Shown here: positions 8,717 through 17,415 of the stretch, piece by piece | How positions within the stretch are numbered: position 1 is the stretch's first letter | Layout of the letters: every line of letters begins with the position of its first letter | Made by a program: the position numbers and the translations under genes | The notes under the pieces: generated by a model | Database searches by the model: none | What the model saw: only the letters and a program-made list of their open reading frames with translations | Told to the model about the DNA's origin: nothing | Source: an uncultured Prevotella sp. | Lineage (GTDB): Bacteria > Bacteroidota > Bacteroidia > Bacteroidales > Bacteroidaceae | NCBI GenBank assembly: GCA_946540435.1 | Contig: CAMNII010000016.1 | Location: forward strand, 1 to 47,011 | Direction of reading: 5' to 3' | Length of the DNA: 47,011 nucleotides

Positions 8717-9354
8717 TGATCAACCTCAAGACGCGACCCGTCCCCGACGACGAGCCGCTCTTCGGACAGAGCAAGTGGTGGGGCGAGGTCGACCTGCCTG
8801 AAGACATGCCCTATCCCGAGGTGACAGTGACCGACGAAGGAGGCGATACGTGGGACGAGCCGCTCACTTTCATCTGTCAGATACGCTGCGAGGACCTCGT
8901 CGACGTCGACCCCGAGGACGTGCTGCCCCATGAGGGGATGCTCTATTTCTTTGCCGCCCTCGACTATTTCCTCGGCGACCTCGACGCCCCCGTCTATCCC
9001 GGCATGGGGAAGTGGCCGAAGGAGTGCTCGCGGGTGCTCTATACCCCTTCGTGCGACAACCTGCACACCCACCACGTCGTCAATGCCGACGGCACACCCG
9101 CCTGCAAGCCCCCCGAAGCCATCGTCTTCTCCCACTGCCGGAAAGCCGGCGACGGGCTGCGCCTGCTGGGCCGACCCTACCTCGAAGAGGTCAGACAGCT
9201 TATGCCAGACATGCTCAACCTCCTCCAGATCGACGAAGACGACCGCTGGAACCTCACCTTCCACGACAGCGGCATGCTCAACTTCCTCATCCGGCCTGCC
9301 GACCTCTGGGAACACCGATGGGAGAACGTGCAGTGCTATATGTTTTCCTTCTGA
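8713..9354 (+). CDS. DUF1963 (YwqG-like) protein
   Basis: A 213-aa protein matching the general pattern of the DUF1963/YwqG family: an N-terminal FGQSKWWGEVDLPEDMPYPE segment, then PLTFICQIRCEDL, GMLYFFAALDYF, and near the C-terminus a LLQIDEDDRWNLTFHDSGML block followed by FLIRPADL. The molecular function of the family is unknown; members often occur beside repeat proteins or in toxin/immunity neighbourhoods, so an immunity-like or protein-binding role is possible but unproven. The second codon is also ATG, so the start could be 8716; 8713 is favoured by the four-base overlap with the MORN gene. It is the last gene of the plus-strand cluster; a new promoter follows at 9402. Confidence 0.8.
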   Translation: MMINLKTRPVPDDEPLFGQSKWWGEVDLPEDMPYPEVTVTDEGGDTWDEPLTFICQIRCEDLVDVDPEDVLPHEGMLYFFAALDYFLGDLDAPVYPGMGKWPKECSRVLYTPSCDNLHTHHVVNADGTPACKPPEAIVFSHCRKAGDGLRLLGRPYLEEVRQLMPDMLNLLQIDEDDRWNLTFHDSGMLNFLIRPADLWEHRWENVQCYMFSF

Positions 9355-9401
9355 CGGTGCTTTTTTGTGTGCCGACAGCACGTAATTTCATTTTTTTGCC
9401 G

Positions 9402-9409
9402 TACCTTTG
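9402..9409 (+). promoter_or_regulatory. Promoter -7 box for the PafA-like phosphatase gene
   Basis: TACCTTTG matches the Bacteroidetes -7 consensus and lies 34 bases before the ATG at 9444. No good -33 TTG is seen at the expected distance. Confidence 0.6.
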
Positions 9410-9443
9410 CAGGACAATTCTAACTTATAAACAACAAAGCATA

Positions 9444-10928
9444 ATGAAAAAAGGACTATTGACATTCATCATCAGCATGGTTGCCATGGCAGCCATGGCG
9501 CAAGTGGAAAGGCCGAAACTCGTCGTAGGACTCGTCGTCGACCAGATGCGGTGGGACTACCTCTATGTCTACTACGACAAATACGAAAAGGGAGGTCTGC
9601 GCCGACTCGTCGACGAAGGCTTCAACTGCAACAACACCCTCATCAACTACGTGCCCACCGTGACAGGTATCGGACACGCCAGCATCTACACCGGATCCAC
9701 ACCGGCCCTCCACAGCATCGCCGGCAACGACTTCTACATGGACGGACGCTTCACCTACTGCTGCTCCGACCACTCCGTGAAGAGCGTGGGCGGCGAGGGC
9801 CGTGCCGGAGAAATGTCGCCCCGCAAGATGACGGCAACCACCATCGGCGACATGCTCAAAGTGGCCACCGACTTCCGGTCGAAGGTCATCGGCGTAGCCA
9901 TGAAGGACCGTGCCGCCATCCTCCCTGCCGGACAGGCTGCCGACGCCGCCTACTGGTGGGATAACAGCGTCGGCCACTACATCACCTCCTCCTACTACAT
10001 GCAGGACCTGCCACAGTGGGTCAAGAAGTTCAACGAGGAAAACACCTGGAACCCGGGCAAAGACATCAAGATGTCGCCCGACGGCGTGACCAAGACCTTC
10101 CTCATGGCACAGGCAGCCATCGAGAACGAGAAACTCGGACAGCGCGGCGAATGTGACATGCTCTGCATCAGCGTCTCGCCGACCGATGCCATCGGACACT
10201 CCTTCGGCACCCGCGGCAAGGAGAACTACGACGTCTACATGCAGCTCGACCACGACCTGGCCAAATTCCTCACCTATCTCGACAAGACCATCGGAAAAGG
10301 CCAGTACCTGCTCTTCCTCTCCGCCGACCATGGCGCAGCCCACAACTCCACCATGCTCAACGACCACCGCATCCCCGCAGGAGGATGGAGCGTAGGCGAT
10401 GCCCGCAAGCGACTCAACGAACACCTCAAAGCCAAGTTCGGACTCGACAACATGGCACCCTACACCTATTCCTACAAGATCTTCCTCGACCGACCCGGCA
10501 TCCGGCAGGCAGGACTGAAACTGCAGGATGTCGTCGACGAAGCCATCGACTTCCTCCGCCAGGAGAAAGACCTGCTCTACGTCGTCGACCTGGCACGCGC
10601 CTCGGAAGCCTCCATTCCCGCCTTCCTCAAGGAACAGCTCATCAACGGATGGAACGCGCAGCGCTCAGGCGACATCTACTGCGTCACCCGCTCGGGACTC
10701 TACGACTTCGTGCCCGGCAGCGACTACCGCGGCACCACCCACGGCGCATGGAACCCCTACGACTCCCATATCCCCTGCGTGTTCTTCGGATGGAAGGTGA
10801 AACACGGCAACTCCTCGCGCACAAACTATATGGTTGACGTGGCACCCACCGTCTGCGCCATGCTCCGCATCCAGATGCCAAACTCCTGCATCGGCAACCC
10901 CATCACCGAAGTCGCCGACCAGCAGTAA
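9444..10928 (+). CDS. Secreted PafA-like alkaline phosphatase / type I phosphodiesterase
   Basis: A 494-aa protein with a signal peptide (residues 1-19, cut after AMAAMAQ) and the alkaline phosphatase superfamily core. Metal ligands are visible in GLVVDQMRWDY (Asp33), TDAIGHSFG and SADHGAAHN, with a further His in TTHGAWNPYDSHIP. The nucleophile should be Thr74 in VTGIGHASIYTG, as in the phosphate-irrepressible PafA family, rather than Ser as in E. coli PhoA. It would hydrolyse phosphomonoesters in the periplasm. The open frame extends upstream to 9012 inside the DUF1963 gene, but ATG 9444 carries the signal peptide and follows the promoter box. A hairpin terminator lies downstream at 10977-11019, so it is probably a single-gene unit. 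Confidence 0.9.
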   Translation: MKKGLLTFIISMVAMAAMAQVERPKLVVGLVVDQMRWDYLYVYYDKYEKGGLRRLVDEGFNCNNTLINYVPTVTGIGHASIYTGSTPALHSIAGNDFYMDGRFTYCCSDHSVKSVGGEGRAGEMSPRKMTATTIGDMLKVATDFRSKVIGVAMKDRAAILPAGQAADAAYWWDNSVGHYITSSYYMQDLPQWVKKFNEENTWNPGKDIKMSPDGVTKTFLMAQAAIENEKLGQRGECDMLCISVSPTDAIGHSFGTRGKENYDVYMQLDHDLAKFLTYLDKTIGKGQYLLFLSADHGAAHNSTMLNDHRIPAGGWSVGDARKRLNEHLKAKFGLDNMAPYTYSYKIFLDRPGIRQAGLKLQDVVDEAIDFLRQEKDLLYVVDLARASEASIPAFLKEQLINGWNAQRSGDIYCVTRSGLYDFVPGSDYRGTTHGAWNPYDSHIPCVFFGWKVKHGNSSRTNYMVDVAPTVCAMLRIQMPNSCIGNPITEVADQQ

Positions 10929-10976
10929 CCGGCAACGACGTAACGGCAGCACACACCCCGACAGCACTGTGACGAT

Positions 10977-11019
10977 GGGCGAAGATGACGAACAGCATCT
11001 TCGCCCGTCGTTTTTTTTT
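10977..11019 (+). terminator. Rho-independent terminator after the phosphatase gene
   Basis: An 11-bp perfect stem (10977-10987 with 10996-11006) with an 8-base loop is followed after four bases by nine T (11011-11019). Confidence 0.88.
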
Positions 11020-11029
11020 GAGGAAAGTC

Positions 11030-11060
11030 TTGTATGTTCCAATAATAATGCATACCTTTG
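11030..11060 (+). promoter_or_regulatory. Bacteroidetes-type promoter for the metallophosphoesterase gene
   Basis: TTG (11030-11032), 20 bases, TACCTTTG (11053-11060). The ATG at 11090 follows 30 bases later. Confidence 0.75.
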
Positions 11061-11089
11061 CCATAAGAAAACAACTAAATCTAAACAAT

Positions 11090-13861
11090 ATGAACAAACA
11101 ATTATCCATTACCCTGTTTCTGCTCCTTGGCCTGACGCTCACCGCCCAAGCACAGCGCACCATCACTGCCATTACCGAGCACACCATTCTGCAAGGCCAG
11201 AGCTACACCATCGACGGTGTGGAACAGAGCGCTCCAGACATCTATTACGTTGACAACGGCGACGGCACCTATACCGCCCACCGGCTCACCGTGAAACCCG
11301 TCACCTCGAAAGCAGCCGACGTGACAGCACCCTACCTGAACCAGGCCACCACGAATAGCATCCAGGTGAACTGGAAGACAAGGAAGGCGGCAGAAGGCTC
11401 CATCGTCAGCTATGGGCTCGACGCCGACAACCTCGACCGCCAGGCCACAAGCACCAGCGTGCGACTGGGCAACGGATACAACTGGCATACCGCCGTGCTC
11501 ACCGGACTCGAGGCCGACACCGAGTACTATTACCAGGTGACCTCCGACGGTGTGGAGAGCCCTGTCAGCCACTTCCGCACCATGCCCGAGGCAACAGACG
11601 GAAGACCATTCCGCATCCTTGTCATCGGCGACCACCAGCGCAACGAGCACTCCGACTACGAGTGGCTGCTGCGCATGGCCGAGCGCAAGGCAGCCGAGAA
11701 ATATGGAAAGGCAACGCTCGAGGACAACGTGCGCTTCCTGCTCAACGTAGGCGACCAGGTAGACGAGGGAACCCTCCAGCAGTATGAGTTCACCCACCTC
11801 TATAAGTCGCGCGAGGTGATGTCGCGCCTGCCTGTACAGACCTGCGTGGGCAATCACGAACTGAAGCAGGATGCCGACCTGAAACTCTACAACGGACACT
11901 ACGCTTCGTATGGCGACATCAGCTACCGGGGCATACGGAGCAACACCGCCAACTACTACGCCTATCAGGCCGGACCCGTGCTCTTCATCGTGCTCAACTC
12001 CGACGGCACCACCCCGCAACAGAAAATGTGGGTGCGGCGTGTCATCGCAGCTGCCGACGACGACCCCGACGTGAAATTCATCGTCAGCCTGCAGCACCGC
12101 CCCCTCTATGCCGAGCAGTACACCTACGACGTCAGTCCGTGGATGCTCAATGAGATCATGCCCATCCTCTCCGCATCGAAGAAACATGTCATCAACTGTG
12201 CCGGACACCACCACCTCTATGCACGCGGACAGATGACGCCATGGCCCGTCTACCATATCATCACCGGCGGTGGAGTAGGAACCTCGGCCGAAGGCTACGA
12301 ACAGCTTTGGGGTACCACACCCGACAACCTCGACCGTGAGGAAGTGCAGAAGACCATCGACCAGTGGACCTACCAGCTCTTCGAGTTCGACCCCGCCACC
12401 CTGACGATGACCGTCGAGACCTATTCCATCGGCAACTCACGCATAGGCCTCGACAACGTTCTCGTCGACCGCTTCACCCGCTGTCTCAGCGCCACCACAC
12501 CGCCTGCCACACCCTCCGTCGCCGCGCCTGCTTCACCGCTGACGCTGCCTGCCGACATCACCCAGGACAACGCACCGGAGAATCTCCACAGCGCCGAATA
12601 CCAGGTGGCACGCGACGATGCCTTCAGCGACGTCGTGCTCAGCCGCGTGGTGACCTTCGAGGACCTCTACCAGGTAGACGGCAACTACCTTCCCAAAGAC
12701 CAGAACGCCGGCAAGCCCGTCACCACCCTCCGGCTGAAAGCCTCCGACCTGAAGGCAGGCCGTTACTATGTGCGCTGTCGCAACCGCTCGATGAACCTCG
12801 ACTGGAGCGACTATTCAGCGCCCGTAGCCATCGAGGTGGCAGGGACGCCGCAGCCCGCCATCAGCCTCAGCCGATACTATTATCAGCCCGGCACCGTCAG
12901 CATCACCTTCGAGAATGCACCCGTGGGCACCGATGCCTGGGTAGGCATCTATCAGCAAGGCAAGCGGCCAGGAACCAGCGACACCTCCTACACCTATCTG
13001 TATACCCAGGTGGCCGCCGGCACCCTCGACTTCACCGTCAACGACACCGGCGAATACTTCGCCGTGCTCTTCGGCAGCGGCGGCTATGACGAGGTGACCG
13101 AGCGCATCGGCTTCGTCGTCACCAACAGCACCACCGACGACGCACCCCTCACCGTCAGCACCGACAGGCAAGTCTATGCCGTCGGCGACCCCGTCAACAT
13201 CACCTTCGCCCATGCACCCGCCCTGAAGAACGACTGGGTGGGACTCTACCTGCTGGGCGACGTACCCGTGTCGGGGAAGAGCCAGAGCTATGCCTATACC
13301 GGACAGCAAACCGACGGCACCGTGGCACTGAACGTCAGCGGAAACCATAACTACAACGGACCCGTAGCCGACGGGCTCTATTTCGTAAACTACTTCCTTG
13401 CCGACGGCTACACCGAACCGGCCGGGCGCCAGTCCATTGTCGTCGGCCGTCCCGTCATGCTCGCTCCCGTCTACGAACGCCATACCGACGGACAACCCGT
13501 CAGCTTCCTCTTTGAAGGAGCACCGACATGGCTTGACTGCCAGCTCGTCCTGACCAACGAAGCACAGAACACCACCCAGACCCTCGACATGAGCCATGAG
13601 GAAGGGGGCAGGGTAGAGACCGCACCACTGACGGCAGGCACGTGGCAGGCTGTCGTCAAAGCCCTCGACAGGGAAATCTCGCAACCGCTGACGATTACCG
13701 TCGAGCCCTCGACAGGGGTGACACCCGTCAGCCACCCGGCACGCCCGTCACAGGTCTACTCCATAACGGGGTGTCCCCTGCCTCATCTGCAGTCCGGCGT
13801 CAACATCGTTCGTCACACCGACGGCACCGTTCGCAAGATCCTTGTGAAGGAACAGCCCTGA
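11090..13861 (+). CDS. Secreted calcineurin-like metallophosphoesterase (purple acid phosphatase type)
   Basis: A 923-aa exported protein. A signal peptide covers residues 1-22 (LLLGLTLTAQAQ). An Fn3-like domain typical of purple acid phosphatases lies at about 78-165 (SIQVNWKTRKAAEGSIVSYG). The metallophosphoesterase core shows IGD (180-181), NVGDQVDEG (220-227), GNHE (254-257), LQHRPLY and GHHHLYARG, the usual two-metal ligands. The C-terminal half holds beta-sandwich repeats (two similar AISLSRYYYQPGTVSITFEN and LTVSTDRQVYAVGDPVNITF units). The tail VYSITGCPLPHLQSGVNIVR followed by a short basic end resembles Prevotella surface-protein tails, perhaps a type IX sorting signal. The start at 11090 was chosen for the signal peptide and the promoter just upstream. 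The substrate is unknown; phosphomonoesters are likely. Confidence 0.88.
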   Translation: MNKQLSITLFLLLGLTLTAQAQRTITAITEHTILQGQSYTIDGVEQSAPDIYYVDNGDGTYTAHRLTVKPVTSKAADVTAPYLNQATTNSIQVNWKTRKAAEGSIVSYGLDADNLDRQATSTSVRLGNGYNWHTAVLTGLEADTEYYYQVTSDGVESPVSHFRTMPEATDGRPFRILVIGDHQRNEHSDYEWLLRMAERKAAEKYGKATLEDNVRFLLNVGDQVDEGTLQQYEFTHLYKSREVMSRLPVQTCVGNHELKQDADLKLYNGHYASYGDISYRGIRSNTANYYAYQAGPVLFIVLNSDGTTPQQKMWVRRVIAAADDDPDVKFIVSLQHRPLYAEQYTYDVSPWMLNEIMPILSASKKHVINCAGHHHLYARGQMTPWPVYHIITGGGVGTSAEGYEQLWGTTPDNLDREEVQKTIDQWTYQLFEFDPATLTMTVETYSIGNSRIGLDNVLVDRFTRCLSATTPPATPSVAAPASPLTLPADITQDNAPENLHSAEYQVARDDAFSDVVLSRVVTFEDLYQVDGNYLPKDQNAGKPVTTLRLKASDLKAGRYYVRCRNRSMNLDWSDYSAPVAIEVAGTPQPAISLSRYYYQPGTVSITFENAPVGTDAWVGIYQQGKRPGTSDTSYTYLYTQVAAGTLDFTVNDTGEYFAVLFGSGGYDEVTERIGFVVTNSTTDDAPLTVSTDRQVYAVGDPVNITFAHAPALKNDWVGLYLLGDVPVSGKSQSYAYTGQQTDGTVALNVSGNHNYNGPVADGLYFVNYFLADGYTEPAGRQSIVVGRPVMLAPVYERHTDGQPVSFLFEGAPTWLDCQLVLTNEAQNTTQTLDMSHEEGGRVETAPLTAGTWQAVVKALDREISQPLTITVEPSTGVTPVSHPARPSQVYSITGCPLPHLQSGVNIVRHTDGTVRKILVKEQP

Positions 13862-13925
13862 TTGCATGTCAAGGGAAAACAGCGGAAAGAGTAAATAAGC
13901 CGACACCTGTCCCCAGCCTCATGAA

Positions 13926-13960
13926 AAGAGAGGGCTACCCCAGTGGGATAGTCCTCTCTT
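13926..13960. terminator. Hairpin between convergent genes
   Basis: AAGAGAGG (13926-13933) pairs with CCTCTCTT (13953-13960), with a further inner CTA/TAG pairing. There is no strong T run, so it is a weak terminator candidate between the phosphoesterase gene and the convergent primase gene. Confidence 0.5.
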
Positions 13961-13987
13961 CTCTATGATGCGTGACATCGTGGTGAG

Positions 13988-14016
13988 ATGTCCGCTTTCC
14001 TACTTTCTTACTTTCC
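13988..14016 (+). repeat. 29-bp TACTTTCC element, copy 1
   Basis: It reads ATGTCC, G, CTTTCC, then two 8-bp units of the TACTTTCC type, with one base off consensus (TACTTTCT in the first unit). It ends six bases before the primase stop codon. Other copies lie at 18601-18629 (inverted) and 19022-19050 (direct). Confidence 0.85.
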
Positions 14017-14021
14017 TGCTT

Positions 14022-16622
14022 TTACAGTTCACTGACGAGTTTTTGGTAGTTTCCACGCATGGTTCGCTCGATGGCCTTGTCTTCCAGCAGTCGTTGCAGT
14101 GTTTTTTGTCCGGCGCGGTTGTTGGCATAGCCGAACACTTGGGCAAACTGCTCAGTGGTAAACTCCTCGGGCAGCCGTCTGAAGCACTCTACGAACTTGT
14201 TTGTGCGCCGGTGCTGCTGTGCTGCGTCGCGCAGCTGGTCGTCGTAGTATTTGCGGTGCAGGTCGTAGTACCAGTAGAGCTGTGTCTGATACTGGATGTC
14301 GAGCACCAGGTCGCACAGGCTTCGGTCGGTGTCGTCGATGACGTAGGTTCCTGTCTGCTCGCGTTCTTCCCAGTGGCGCATGTCGATGTATGGTGCGCTG
14401 ACGTGAATGCCGTAGTACGGGCATCTTTTTATTAGCAGCCAGTCGGCCTTGTCCTTGTCGTTGAACTCGGCGATGGCTCTTTTGTCGTCGCACCACTTGT
14501 GCACATGCTCCACCAGCGGCCACAGTGGCAGTTCTCCGCGTCGCTGGTCGAGTTTGTATGCCCACTGCCGCAGTGTTTCGTTGTATGCTTCTACGTTTGA
14601 GTCTTCTTTTCGGCGTAGTGGCATCATGGTGAAATCGTCAGAGAGCATGGGTATGGTTGCCGTTCTTGTGTCCAGGCCTGAATTGACCGACTTTTCGTTG
14701 ATGAGTTTTTTGAGCGTTGGAGGGGTGAAAGTCTCGCACATGTTCCAGAACACTCGGAACCGCCCGGATACAGACTGTTTGTTGCTGTAGTGTTGGTCGT
14801 CCCACTCTCCATGGAAGCTGAGCAGGAGCATGTTTGAGCGTGATATCCAGCTGCCGGACTTTCCGATTTCGACGTCTTTTTCAGTTGAGACGGTTACCAT
14901 GTGTCTGCCCATCTCTTCTCCGTCTACTATCTCCTTGCAGTTGGCCATGCTGCGGATGAATTCGGCGTTGCTTGATCGGTATCCGAAGACACGGTTGTAC
15001 ATGGGCGGGCGAGTGTCCTTGTTTTGGTTGGCGCCCTTGGCTTCTGTGGTTTCTTTCCAGGTGTTGGTGCTGTCGTCGGCTATTTTTCCCTCTTCGATGA
15101 CGGGTGCGAGCAACAGGTCGTTGAGTCTCATCAGGCATCGCTTGCCGGATGTCGGGTCGCCAACGCCCCAGACGATGTAGTTCAGTCGTGAGCGTTCGCT
15201 TTCGTCGGCGTAGAAGTAGTAGTAGCAGAGGTCCATGTCGGTGCCCATCATGGCAGCCGAGGCAAAGAGCAGGAAGGGCCACAGCCTGCGTGGGTGAGGT
15301 TCGCAAACTTCTCGCAGGCATGGATAGACGTCGAAGAACTGCTCTATGCGGTTGCACCACTCGTCGAAGGGCAGTGCCGTCATCGGGTCGGTAAAGAGTT
15401 TCGTTGCCGTGCTGCTGCCTTTGTCGATACCGGCCCGTTCGGTCAGTTCGACGAGTGCTTTTGGCCTTTTTCGCATCAGTGGTTTCTTCTGTACCGTGCT
15501 GATACAGTTCTGCAGTTCGTCGGGAGCCAGGTCGGTCCAGTTTTTTACATAGTCCAGTTGTAGGGCTATGGCTAATGCTTTCTGTGGGTTGTTGTCGTTG
15601 AGCATCAGGAGCCATGGGGCTGTCTCGCTGAGGAATGTCTCGTGGCGATGGCCTTCGGCAACGGTAGCTCCGTAGTGCTCGTTGAGCATTTTTGCTATGG
15701 CCTGCTCTCGCTCGCCGAGGTTTCCGGCCTGACAGCTTACCGTTTCGGGCTGTGTGGTGGTCTGGCCGTTGCCTGTTTGTGTTGCTGCTTGCCTGCGCGA
15801 CTCCTTTCTTTGGCGTTCGAGTTCCTGCCACCGTTGCTGTGTGGGTTCTGACTCACCGCGTCGGTAGGCTTCGCCGTAGCGTTCTTCGTAGGCAGGGTTT
15901 TCGTAGCTGAACAGTGTCTCCCAGTCGATATATTTCACATCGCTCATCTTTGGGATGAAGTGGGCGTGGTCGGCATTCTTCGTCTGTCCGTCGGCATAGT
16001 CGAGAATGCCCAGTAGTTCTGCCATTTGGTAGGCGTTGTCCTGCAGGTTTCCCCATTCCGTTCGTGCCTTGAACACTACTTTGATGCCTTTGCCAGACGG
16101 GGTGATGAATATCCAGACGATTCCCAGGGTGTCGAAGTCGTCGCGTCGCATCCACTCTTCTATTCGCTTTTCGGGGTCGGAGATGTGGTCGGCATCGAGT
16201 ACCGCCAGTGCCGACAGATGGGCGTACTGCTGTAGGCGCCACGCTCCCTTGCGGCCCCATTGGTCGGTGCTCTGGTCGAAGTGGGTTACCGTGGGAATGA
16301 CGGCGGGCAGCGACTGTTTCAGCTGTGTGATGTAGAGTTGCACGCGTTTCAGGTTGTCCTTGGGCATGCGTTTCTTTGTGCGTCGCTCGTCTGCCTTCAG
16401 TTCTTTTGCCAACCATTTCCGGTAGGGCTCTGATGCAGTGAATTCGTTTACGAGTTCATCGGTTGCCTTGCGTGCCTCGGCCTCAGCCATGCGTCGTTTT
16501 GCCTCACGGTAGCTGTCGATGAGGTCATTGTTCTTCGGACGCTCCATCTCGGTTTTCAGTGTTTGTTCCACGAGTTGTTGCGTCTGGGAATTAATACTTT
16601 TTTGATACACTCTTGTTGTCAT
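14022..16622 (-). CDS. VirE_N/BT4734-type primase-like protein with DUF3987-like ATPase part
   Basis: An 866-aa protein typical of Bacteroidales accessory loci. Residues about 90-240 match the VirE_N/BT4734 domain, related in outline to archaeo-eukaryotic primases: VLDADHI (141-147) could supply acidic metal ligands, and ITPSGKGIKVVFK (173-185) is the hallmark strand. A helical PriCT-like region follows (about 300-400). Residues 420-640 are DUF3987-like, with a P-loop candidate GDPTSGKR (488-495) in which the usual Ser/Thr after Lys is Arg. It also contains MVTVSTEKDVEIGK and ISRSNMLLLSFHGEW segments. The C-terminus is helical. The frame is open upstream to 16802 inside the preceding gene, but ATG 16622 lies two bases after that gene's stop, giving an operon. 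A role in replication or mobilisation is inferred from the family; the actual role is unknown. Confidence 0.83.
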   Translation of the reverse strand: MTTRVYQKSINSQTQQLVEQTLKTEMERPKNNDLIDSYREAKRRMAEAEARKATDELVNEFTASEPYRKWLAKELKADERRTKKRMPKDNLKRVQLYITQLKQSLPAVIPTVTHFDQSTDQWGRKGAWRLQQYAHLSALAVLDADHISDPEKRIEEWMRRDDFDTLGIVWIFITPSGKGIKVVFKARTEWGNLQDNAYQMAELLGILDYADGQTKNADHAHFIPKMSDVKYIDWETLFSYENPAYEERYGEAYRRGESEPTQQRWQELERQRKESRRQAATQTGNGQTTTQPETVSCQAGNLGEREQAIAKMLNEHYGATVAEGHRHETFLSETAPWLLMLNDNNPQKALAIALQLDYVKNWTDLAPDELQNCISTVQKKPLMRKRPKALVELTERAGIDKGSSTATKLFTDPMTALPFDEWCNRIEQFFDVYPCLREVCEPHPRRLWPFLLFASAAMMGTDMDLCYYYFYADESERSRLNYIVWGVGDPTSGKRCLMRLNDLLLAPVIEEGKIADDSTNTWKETTEAKGANQNKDTRPPMYNRVFGYRSSNAEFIRSMANCKEIVDGEEMGRHMVTVSTEKDVEIGKSGSWISRSNMLLLSFHGEWDDQHYSNKQSVSGRFRVFWNMCETFTPPTLKKLINEKSVNSGLDTRTATIPMLSDDFTMMPLRRKEDSNVEAYNETLRQWAYKLDQRRGELPLWPLVEHVHKWCDDKRAIAEFNDKDKADWLLIKRCPYYGIHVSAPYIDMRHWEEREQTGTYVIDDTDRSLCDLVLDIQYQTQLYWYYDLHRKYYDDQLRDAAQQHRRTNKFVECFRRLPEEFTTEQFAQVFGYANNRAGQKTLQRLLEDKAIERTMRGNYQKLVSEL

Positions 16623-16624
16623 TT

Positions 16625-17125
16625 CTAAAGTCCTCCTTTTTTTAGGTTGTTGATAATCTTGTTGAATGTCTCCGATGACGGCAGTCGTCTGACCACCAGT
16701 TGCACGTGCCGCAGCACTTCTGCCTGCCAGTCGCGGGGATGCTGCTCGAGGTTGATGCTGCCGGTGAAGGTCAGCACGTTCTTCTCCTCGTTGAGCCAAC
16801 ATTCCAGTCCGTCCTCGCTCACCACGCGCTGTTCCGTGGGCGGATTGAGTGGCTTCTTGGGGCGCAGGTCGCGCGTGAGTGCATTGAACTGTCGGGCCAG
16901 TTCTGCGTACTGGTCGGGCGACGACTCTTTGCTTTTCAGCGTGATCATCTTCGACGGGTCGCTGCCTGTTGTCGTCCAGCGCTTGCCGCCTCCGGCACAG
17001 GTTTTCACGTTGGTCTGGGTTGACGGCGCCTCTCCAAAGGGCTCGAATCCAAACTTGCGGGTTTCAGGGTCGAAAGTGCCGGTGCCTCGCACCTTCACTT
17101 TCCTTGTAATTTTGTCTTTCGACAT
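16625..17125 (-). CDS. Uncharacterised protein upstream of the primase-like gene
   Basis: A 166-aa protein I do not recognise by name. The N-terminal half is Gly, Thr and Lys rich (KVKVRGTGTFDPETRKFGFE, CAGGGKRWTTTGSDPSKM) and looks partly disordered or beta. The C-terminal half is more ordered, with LNEEKNVLTFTGSINLEQHP and a final helical segment (AEVLRHVQLVVRRLPSSETF). There is no signal peptide. It is transcribed from a promoter at 17292 with a leader of about 160 bases, and its stop lies two bases before the start of the primase-like gene, so the pair is co-transcribed and probably co-translated. It may be a partner or single-strand-binding accessory of the primase-like protein; this is guesswork from position only. 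Confidence 0.7.
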   Translation of the reverse strand: MSKDKITRKVKVRGTGTFDPETRKFGFEPFGEAPSTQTNVKTCAGGGKRWTTTGSDPSKMITLKSKESSPDQYAELARQFNALTRDLRPKKPLNPPTEQRVVSEDGLECWLNEEKNVLTFTGSINLEQHPRDWQAEVLRHVQLVVRRLPSSETFNKIINNLKKGGL

Positions 17126-17291
17126 AGTAGTAGGTTTTTATTAAAATGATGCCTGCCACTGCTACCTCCATAGGCGTTTTCAGAGGCTGCCGGGAACCGT
17201 GGTCAGTATTGTCCCCCGTTTTTGAAAAGCTTCTGGCCTCCAGACAGGCACACAAACAAAAATGCACCTCGAAGCCTTTGACTTCCCGGTG

Positions 17292-17299
17292 CAAAGTTA
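17292..17299 (-). promoter_or_regulatory. Promoter -7 box for the primase operon
   Basis: TAACTTTG on the minus strand. The leader to the ATG at 17125 is about 160 bases. The 10-bp repeats at 17333-17393 lie just upstream, where an operator or iteron array would sit. Confidence 0.65.
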
Positions 17300-17332
17300 C
17301 GAATAAAAGGCAATAGGATTACTGCCGTTTTT

Positions 17333-17393
17333 CTACTCACCCGTGAGTTAACAAATTACTGAGGGGGTGAGTAGGGGTGAGTAGGGGTGAGTT
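17333..17393. repeat. Iteron-like 10-bp tandem repeats with an inverted copy
   Basis: Three head-to-tail copies of GGGGTGAGTA (17364-17373, 17374-17383, and 17384-17393 with the last base T) lie 21 bases from an inverted copy CTACTCACCC (17333-17342). A partial copy CCGTGAGTTA lies between (17341-17350). They sit between the coiled-coil gene's stop and the promoter of the primase operon. Confidence 0.85.
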
Positions 17394-17415
17394 AGCCTGC
17401 GTTGTCAGTGTTTTT

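Noticed and set aside
17064..17294. A 76-codon minus-strand frame in the leader of the primase operon
   Set aside because: Overlaps the promoter box and the start of the 166-aa gene; composition and start position do not support a gene.
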